NCBI GenBank assembly: GCA_024697705.1 | Contig: JAILFF010000135.1 | Coordinates: 1-9,668, forward strand | Source of the DNA: Ruminococcus sp. | GTDB lineage: Bacteria; Bacillota; Clostridia; Oscillospirales; Ruminococcaceae | DNA length: 9,668 nucleotides | Direction of reading: 5' to 3' | Notes under the pieces: generated by a model | What the model saw: the letters and a program-made list of their open reading frames with translations, nothing else | Databases searched by the model: none | Told to the model about the DNA's origin: nothing | Shown: in pieces, positions 6,094 to 9,668 of the stretch | Numbering within the stretch: the stretch's first letter is position 1 | Layout: the number at the start of each line of letters is the position of its first letter | Made by a program: the position numbers and the translations under genes

Positions 6094-6225
6094 TTAACCG
6101 CCGCAGCAGTTGTTGCCGCAGCCTCCGCAGCCGCAGCCGTTATTGCCGCAGCCCATTCCGTTGCCGCATCCGCAGCAAACGATAAGCACGAGAATGATGA
6201 TCCACCAGTTGCAGTTGTTATTCAT
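6094..6225 (-). CDS. Small membrane-anchored Cys/Gly-rich protein (43 aa)
   Basis: Unrecognised family. The ORF starts at ATG 6225 with AAAGGAG 8 nt upstream and ends at TAA 6096-6094. The sequence begins MNNNCNWW, continues with a hydrophobic stretch IIILVLIV (9-16), then CC and a tail made only of Gly, Cys, Asn and one Met. There are ten Cys (5, 17, 18, 20, 26, 31, 33, 36, 40, 41). The tail is built on five-residue units GCGNN, GCGCG, GCGNN, matched by a 15-nt DNA period. A good ribosome binding site, flanking terminators and intact amphipathic design make it very likely real. The helix suggests a membrane-tethered peptide with a disulfide- or metal-binding tail. It resembles in style the small high-cysteine or YjcZ-like sporulation peptides of Firmicutes, but no specific homology is claimed. 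Confidence 0.75.
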   Translation of the reverse strand: MNNNCNWWIIILVLIVCCGCGNGMGCGNNGCGCGGCGNNCCGG

Positions 6226-6282
6226 AGTGAAAGCTCCTTTGTCTGTATTTGAACCGCCCTTTGTGTGCGGCTCATATTACAA

Positions 6283-6311
6283 AGTATGCGGCGGAGAAAA
6301 ATGTGTTACAA
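6283..6311 (-). promoter_or_regulatory. Weak candidate promoter of the Cys-rich small gene
   Basis: On the minus strand TTGTAA (6311-6306), 17-nt spacer, CATACT (6288-6283); each hexamer matches consensus at 4 of 6 positions. It abuts the T-tract of the upstream terminator, which is where a promoter for the isolated small gene would be expected. A second possible -10, TAATAT (6279-6274), lacks a good -35. Confidence 0.35.
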
Positions 6312-6337
6312 AAAAGCCGGACATTTTGAGTCCGGCT
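6310..6337 (-). terminator. Rho-independent terminator of the mltG-U32 operon
   Basis: Perfect 8-bp stem AGCCGGAC (6315-6322) with GTCCGGCT (6330-6337), 7-nt loop, followed on the minus strand by six T (complement of A 6310-6315). It starts 5 nt after the stop of the U32 gene. Confidence 0.88.
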
Positions 6338-6342
6338 CAGAA

Positions 6343-7581
6343 TTATTTCTCAATGCGTATAATAGTGTGCTTTTTGAACGGTCTTGCGCACTTTATCGAA
6401 AACTTCATTGCAGCGTGGCGCGTGTCCTCGATAGGCTCGCCGTTCTCGTCGAAAAGCTCGTCAAGAGTCATTTCGACAGGTTCGCCGCCCGGTTCGAGCA
6501 GCTCTGCCTTTGTGCCGCGCAGGAATTTGTTCCGCTGAACGCACTGCAAAAGCCCGTTTTCCTCGTCGTAGCCCGTTACGATAGCCGCTGCGTCCCAGTC
6601 GCGGATATAGCCGCTGCTCTCGTAATACTGGCTGTCCTTCGGGTGTCCGAAGAAAAATCCCGTGCAGTAAGCCCTGTGGCTGACCTTGAACACCTCGTCG
6701 TGTATCGCTTTCGGCAGCGAGAAATTCTCGGGGTCGGCAAGGAAAATGTCCACCGCACGGCGGTAGGCGTTCGTGATGACCGAAACGTAGTAGCTCGATT
6801 TCGCCCGCCCCTCGATCTTAAGGCTGTCTACGCCCGCGGCGGCGAGCTTGTCGATGTGGTCGATCATGCAGAGATCTTTCGCGTTTAAGATGAACGTTCC
6901 GCGCTCGTCCTCGAAGATCGGGAAAAACTCGCCGGGACGCTTTTCTTCCATAAGATGGTATCCCCAACGGCAGGGCTGCGCACATTCTCCGCGGTTGGCG
7001 TCTCGCCCGATCATGTAGTCGGAAATTAGACACCTCCCCGAAAAGCTCATGCACATAGCGCCGTGAACGAACACCTCTATTTCAAGCTCTGCGGGAGTTT
7101 TGGCGCGTATCTCCGCGATCTCTTCAAGAGAAAGCTCCCTCGCCAGAACGACCCTTTTCGCGCCCATATTGTAAAGCTCGTTCGCTGTGACATAGTTCAC
7201 CACGCCCGTCTGCGTGGAAATGTGTATCTCCATGCCGGGGGCGTATTTCTTCACAAGCGACAGCACGCCGACGTCGTTGACGATAAGAGCGTCTATTCCA
7301 GCCGCGACCGCGTCGTTTACGGTGCCTTCGAGCAAAGGGATCTCGTTATTGCGCGGCAGAGTGTTCATCGTCTGATAGACGCGCCTGCCCATCGAGTGCG
7401 CCGTGTCGCAGGCGGCTTTGAGCTGTTCGGGGGTGAAATTCGGCGAAGCGGCTCTCATACCGAATATTCGTCCGCCGAGATAAACCGCGTCCGCGCCGAA
7501 ATCCAGCGCCGCTTCAAGCCGTTCGGTATCGCCCGCGGGGGAAAGAACCTCCAGCGGTCGGAAATATTTGTTCGCCGTCAC
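6343..7581 (-). CDS. trhP: Peptidase U32 family protein, probable tRNA U34 hydroxylation protein TrhP
   Basis: 412 residues. N-terminal barrel with the U32 opening LEVLSPAGDTERLEAAL-x-FGADAVYLGG, then the diagnostic cysteine cluster: Cys177 in GAMCMSFSGRC, Cys184, and Cys200/Cys204 in RGECAQPCRW. In E. coli TrhP (YegQ) the equivalent Cys residues bind a 4Fe-4S cluster, and the protein makes 5-hydroxyuridine at tRNA position 34 using prephenate. The later KDLCMIDHIDKLAAAGVDSLKIEGR motif and a C-terminal beta domain fit the long TrhP/TrhP2 (YrrO) type. Despite the family name, peptidase activity is not expected. It starts at GTG 7581, overlapping the mltG stop as GTGA, hence coupled translation. 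In B. subtilis yrrL(mltG)-yrrM(trmR)-yrrN-yrrO are adjacent; here trmR and the short paralogue are missing. RlhA-type 23S rRNA modification is an alternative but less likely by length. Confidence 0.88.
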   Translation of the reverse strand: MTANKYFRPLEVLSPAGDTERLEAALDFGADAVYLGGRIFGMRAASPNFTPEQLKAACDTAHSMGRRVYQTMNTLPRNNEIPLLEGTVNDAVAAGIDALIVNDVGVLSLVKKYAPGMEIHISTQTGVVNYVTANELYNMGAKRVVLARELSLEEIAEIRAKTPAELEIEVFVHGAMCMSFSGRCLISDYMIGRDANRGECAQPCRWGYHLMEEKRPGEFFPIFEDERGTFILNAKDLCMIDHIDKLAAAGVDSLKIEGRAKSSYYVSVITNAYRRAVDIFLADPENFSLPKAIHDEVFKVSHRAYCTGFFFGHPKDSQYYESSGYIRDWDAAAIVTGYDEENGLLQCVQRNKFLRGTKAELLEPGGEPVEMTLDELFDENGEPIEDTRHAAMKFSIKCARPFKKHTIIRIEK

Positions 7582-9176
7582 TCTTTCAGACCTGCCTTTT
7601 TAAGATTCTTCTGGTGCTGCTCGTAGCTTTCGGCGTAGAATACCTCGCCAGTATCGAGATTATGACAGAAGTAATAATACTTGGTGTCCGCGGGGTAAAG
7701 CACCGCGTTTATCGCGTCAAGACCGGGGCTGCAAACGGGTCCCGCGGGCAGTCCGAAGCAAACATATGTGTCGTATACGTTCGTGTAGTGATCGAGCATC
7801 GCGGTAGATGTTTCAACGCGGTCGATTACCTTTTCGACATAGTTCTTGGTAGCGTCCGACTGGAGATTCGGGAAGGTCTGCGGGTCTTTCAGACGGTTCA
7901 GGAAAATGCTTGCGATGGTGGGCATCTGCTCGGTATTGCCCGCCTCCCACTGGACGATCGAGGCAAGCGTTATCACCTGATTGAGGTCCATGCCGATCTC
8001 GTTCATTCGTGCGTACATTTCGGGCGTGATCTTGCGGTCAAAGTTCTCGCGCACGATCTTGGAAACGTTGTAAGGCGAGTCGTTCACATAAAATTCATAG
8101 GTATCGGGGAAGAAGTAGCCCTCCATATCCATATAAACGTCGGAGGAATGGCTGATCTTGGAATCTATCGGCAGATCGAGCTTTCTGTTGAACTGCCACA
8201 GGAAGTCGCTCGCCTTGCAGATGTTGTTCTTTTCGAGCTTCGCGGCGATGGCGCGGAGATTGGTACCCTCCTGGAACGTGAGCGTTACGGTCTCGTAAAG
8301 TTCGCGCTGCGTGCCTATCGTCTTGATTATTTCGGGATAGCTGGTGTTCGGCGAAAGGGTGATATCGCCGGGGTAGAGTATCGGCTCGTCAACGATACGA
8401 AGCGCCGCCTTGAAAAGCGTGCGGTTCGTGATGATATTGTTGTCGATAAGCAGGTCGATTATCTGCTCGCTGTCGGCGCCCTCGGGAATGTTGAACGTTA
8501 CCTCTCTGTCGGACTTGTTGTAGCCTAAGTATTCCATGCCGAGCGTTATGCCGTTGGTGGCAAGCACTATCGAGGCTGAAATAACAACGATAGTTATGGT
8601 AAGCCCCGTGATTATCGAGGTATTGAACATATGCTCTTTCTTTTTGCGGCGGACAGGTCTGCGCCTTTGTGCGCCCTGTGCGGAATGTTCAGCCTCGGCA
8701 GCCTGACGGCGCGGCGGGTTTTGACGTTTTACCTGAGCGGTATTTCCCGCAGCCGCTCTGCCGAAATGACGGGTAGCGTCGTCATTTTCGGGGCTGACGT
8801 CGGGCTCGTTTGCGCTGCGCGGCTGAGAGACGAATCTCCGCGTTTCGTCTGAGGAGCGTCCTGCCTGAGTCTTGTGCTTGACGGGAGCAGTACCGCCCGG
8901 TTTTCTCTCGGCTGATGTGCCTGCTTTTTTCTGCGGAGCGCCGTTCTTTCCCGCTCCCGTTTGGGGCTTTTTCATCTGAACGGGCTGTTTCCGAGCCGCC
9001 GTACTATTATTGATAACGGGCGCCGAGCCTTCCGCGGGAGCCGACAGCTTGTCCTTGTCGAGAATGACGCGGGACTCTGCGGCAGCGCTCTCGGGGGGAT
9101 CGTCAAAAAGTCCCGTCGGTGCGCCCGAACCAAAAGAAATATCCGGAGTATTCCTTTCATTATTGTTGTTATCCAT
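7578..9176 (-). CDS. mltG: Endolytic transglycosylase MltG (YceG-like) with long cytoplasmic N-terminus
   Basis: 532 residues; cleaves nascent peptidoglycan at the membrane, releasing or limiting new strands. Residues 1-182 are low-complexity, rich in Pro, Lys, Arg, Ala and Ser, ending in RRRPVRRKKK (171-180), a positive-inside signal. One transmembrane helix follows (about 187-208), then the extracellular YceG domain. Catalytic motif TLASIVQWEAGN has the conserved Glu411; the family's common SIVExE form is SIVQWE here, so the first Glu is Gln409. The C-terminal block AGPVCSPGLDAINAVLYPADTKYYYF is typical. E. coli MltG lacks the long N-terminus; streptococcal MltG has a comparable cytoplasmic part. 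Start ATG 9176 has AAGGAAGGA upstream with a rather long 10-11 nt spacer. It sits 33 nt after the folate gene and overlaps the U32 gene by 4 bp. Confidence 0.95.
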   Translation of the reverse strand: MDNNNNERNTPDISFGSGAPTGLFDDPPESAAAESRVILDKDKLSAPAEGSAPVINNSTAARKQPVQMKKPQTGAGKNGAPQKKAGTSAERKPGGTAPVKHKTQAGRSSDETRRFVSQPRSANEPDVSPENDDATRHFGRAAAGNTAQVKRQNPPRRQAAEAEHSAQGAQRRRPVRRKKKEHMFNTSIITGLTITIVVISASIVLATNGITLGMEYLGYNKSDREVTFNIPEGADSEQIIDLLIDNNIITNRTLFKAALRIVDEPILYPGDITLSPNTSYPEIIKTIGTQRELYETVTLTFQEGTNLRAIAAKLEKNNICKASDFLWQFNRKLDLPIDSKISHSSDVYMDMEGYFFPDTYEFYVNDSPYNVSKIVRENFDRKITPEMYARMNEIGMDLNQVITLASIVQWEAGNTEQMPTIASIFLNRLKDPQTFPNLQSDATKNYVEKVIDRVETSTAMLDHYTNVYDTYVCFGLPAGPVCSPGLDAINAVLYPADTKYYYFCHNLDTGEVFYAESYEQHQKNLKKAGLKE

Positions 9177-9209
9177 AGTTTGTCTATCCTTCCTTACTTT
9201 TCCCTATGT

Positions 9210-9668
9210 TCAAAAGCCCGCGAGTCTGATAAGCCCCGATTCCGTGGCTATCATGTCCGCGGGAATGTCGGTCGGCTCGCATGGTATGGCATCAAACAGA
9301 AATTCCTCGGGGATAACGGCGCATTTTATCCCGCCGAAGCCCGTGAAAAATCTGTCGTAATAGCCGCGTCCGTAGCCCATTCGTGCGCCGTTTCTGCCGC
9401 AGCAGAGCGCGGGGGTCACGCACAGCGCCCCCGAAAAGTCCGTACATTCACGGCATCGGCTGACAGGCTCCATAATGCCGAAAGCGCCCCTTTCGAGGTC
9501 GCCGTAACCGCTGATATAATAAAACCGCATTTCCGTTTTGCCGCTTATGCAGCGCGGAACGGCGACGCGCTTTCCGTCCGAAAGCGCCCGTTCGATAACG
9601 GGACGGGTATCAACTTCGATATCGGTAGGCACAAAACAGAACAGAGTGTCCGCATTTTTGTACTCTTC
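9210..9668 (-). CDS. 5-formyltetrahydrofolate cyclo-ligase, 3' part (partial)
   Basis: The ORF is open to the right edge, so the N-terminus, including the ATP-binding Lys/Arg region, is outside; 152 codons are visible. Frame continuity past the GTG at 9632 (EEYKNADTLFCFVPTDIEVD) shows that GTG is not the start. The enzyme (EC 6.3.3.2, MTHFS/YqgN-like) converts 5-formyl-THF to 5,10-methenyl-THF with ATP. Visible family features: EVDT, GKRVAVPRC, an FGIMEP block, and GARMGYGRGYYDRFF, the conserved GYGxGYYDR signature. The usual PGxAFD just before that signature reads PALCCG here. It is the first visible gene of the mltG-trhP operon, 33 nt upstream of mltG. Confidence 0.9.
   Translation of the reverse strand, partial: EEYKNADTLFCFVPTDIEVDTRPVIERALSDGKRVAVPRCISGKTEMRFYYISGYGDLERGAFGIMEPVSRCRECTDFSGALCVTPALCCGRNGARMGYGRGYYDRFFTGFGGIKCAVIPEEFLFDAIPCEPTDIPADMIATESGLIRLAGF

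Noticed and set aside
6265..6888. + strand ORF opposite the U32 gene and ORFs opposite mltG
   Set aside because: Shadow frames of well-identified minus-strand genes, without ribosome binding sites or motifs.

Overview
The window looks like chromosomal DNA of a Gram-positive Clostridia member, most likely Ruminococcus or another Oscillospiraceae. This is inferred from the moderately GC-rich coding DNA, strong AGGAGG-type ribosome binding sites, clostridial-style promoters and terminators, and the gene content. No rRNA, tRNA, CRISPR array or transposase gene was seen.

Layout from left to right. Positions 1-223 are AT-rich and contain two opposed small-ORF signals: a + strand hydrophobic 61-residue ORF with a perfect Shine-Dalgarno, and a strong minus-strand promoter whose transcript would be antisense to all of it. 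At 388-416 lies a consensus extended -10 promoter that drives a 399-residue cysteine desulfurase (454-1653, +). Its stop overlaps tail-to-tail by 7 bp with the next gene, on the other strand. From 5836 down to 1647 on the minus strand is a tightly packed four-gene operon: a BcrA/LanF-type ABC ATPase, two different six-helix ABC-2 permeases, and a membrane-anchored S41-family protease. The ATPase-permease-permease order resembles peptide-antibiotic self-immunity or export systems (LanFEG-like); the protease as last gene is the unusual part. Upstream of this operon (5837-6054) are a candidate -10 box, a near-palindrome over the -35 position, an 11-bp-period direct repeat typical of OmpR/PhoP-type response regulator sites, and a short interspersed element ending in degenerate heptamer repeats.

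At 6094-6225 (-) is a 43-residue protein, too short for ordinary gene calling, with a hydrophobic helix and a Gly/Cys/Asn tail (10 Cys). It sits between two rho-independent terminators and so appears to be its own transcription unit.

The right part (9668 down to 6343, minus strand) is a housekeeping operon: the 3' part of a 5-formyltetrahydrofolate cyclo-ligase gene, mltG (endolytic murein transglycosylase with a long disordered cytoplasmic N-terminus), and a U32-family protein with a four-Cys cluster that fits the tRNA U34 hydroxylation protein TrhP. mltG and the U32 gene overlap by 4 bp (GTGA), and the operon ends in a clear terminator. The strongest candidates for something less described are the transporter-plus-S41-protease cassette with its putative operator region, the Cys-rich mini-protein, and the sense/antisense pair at the left edge.
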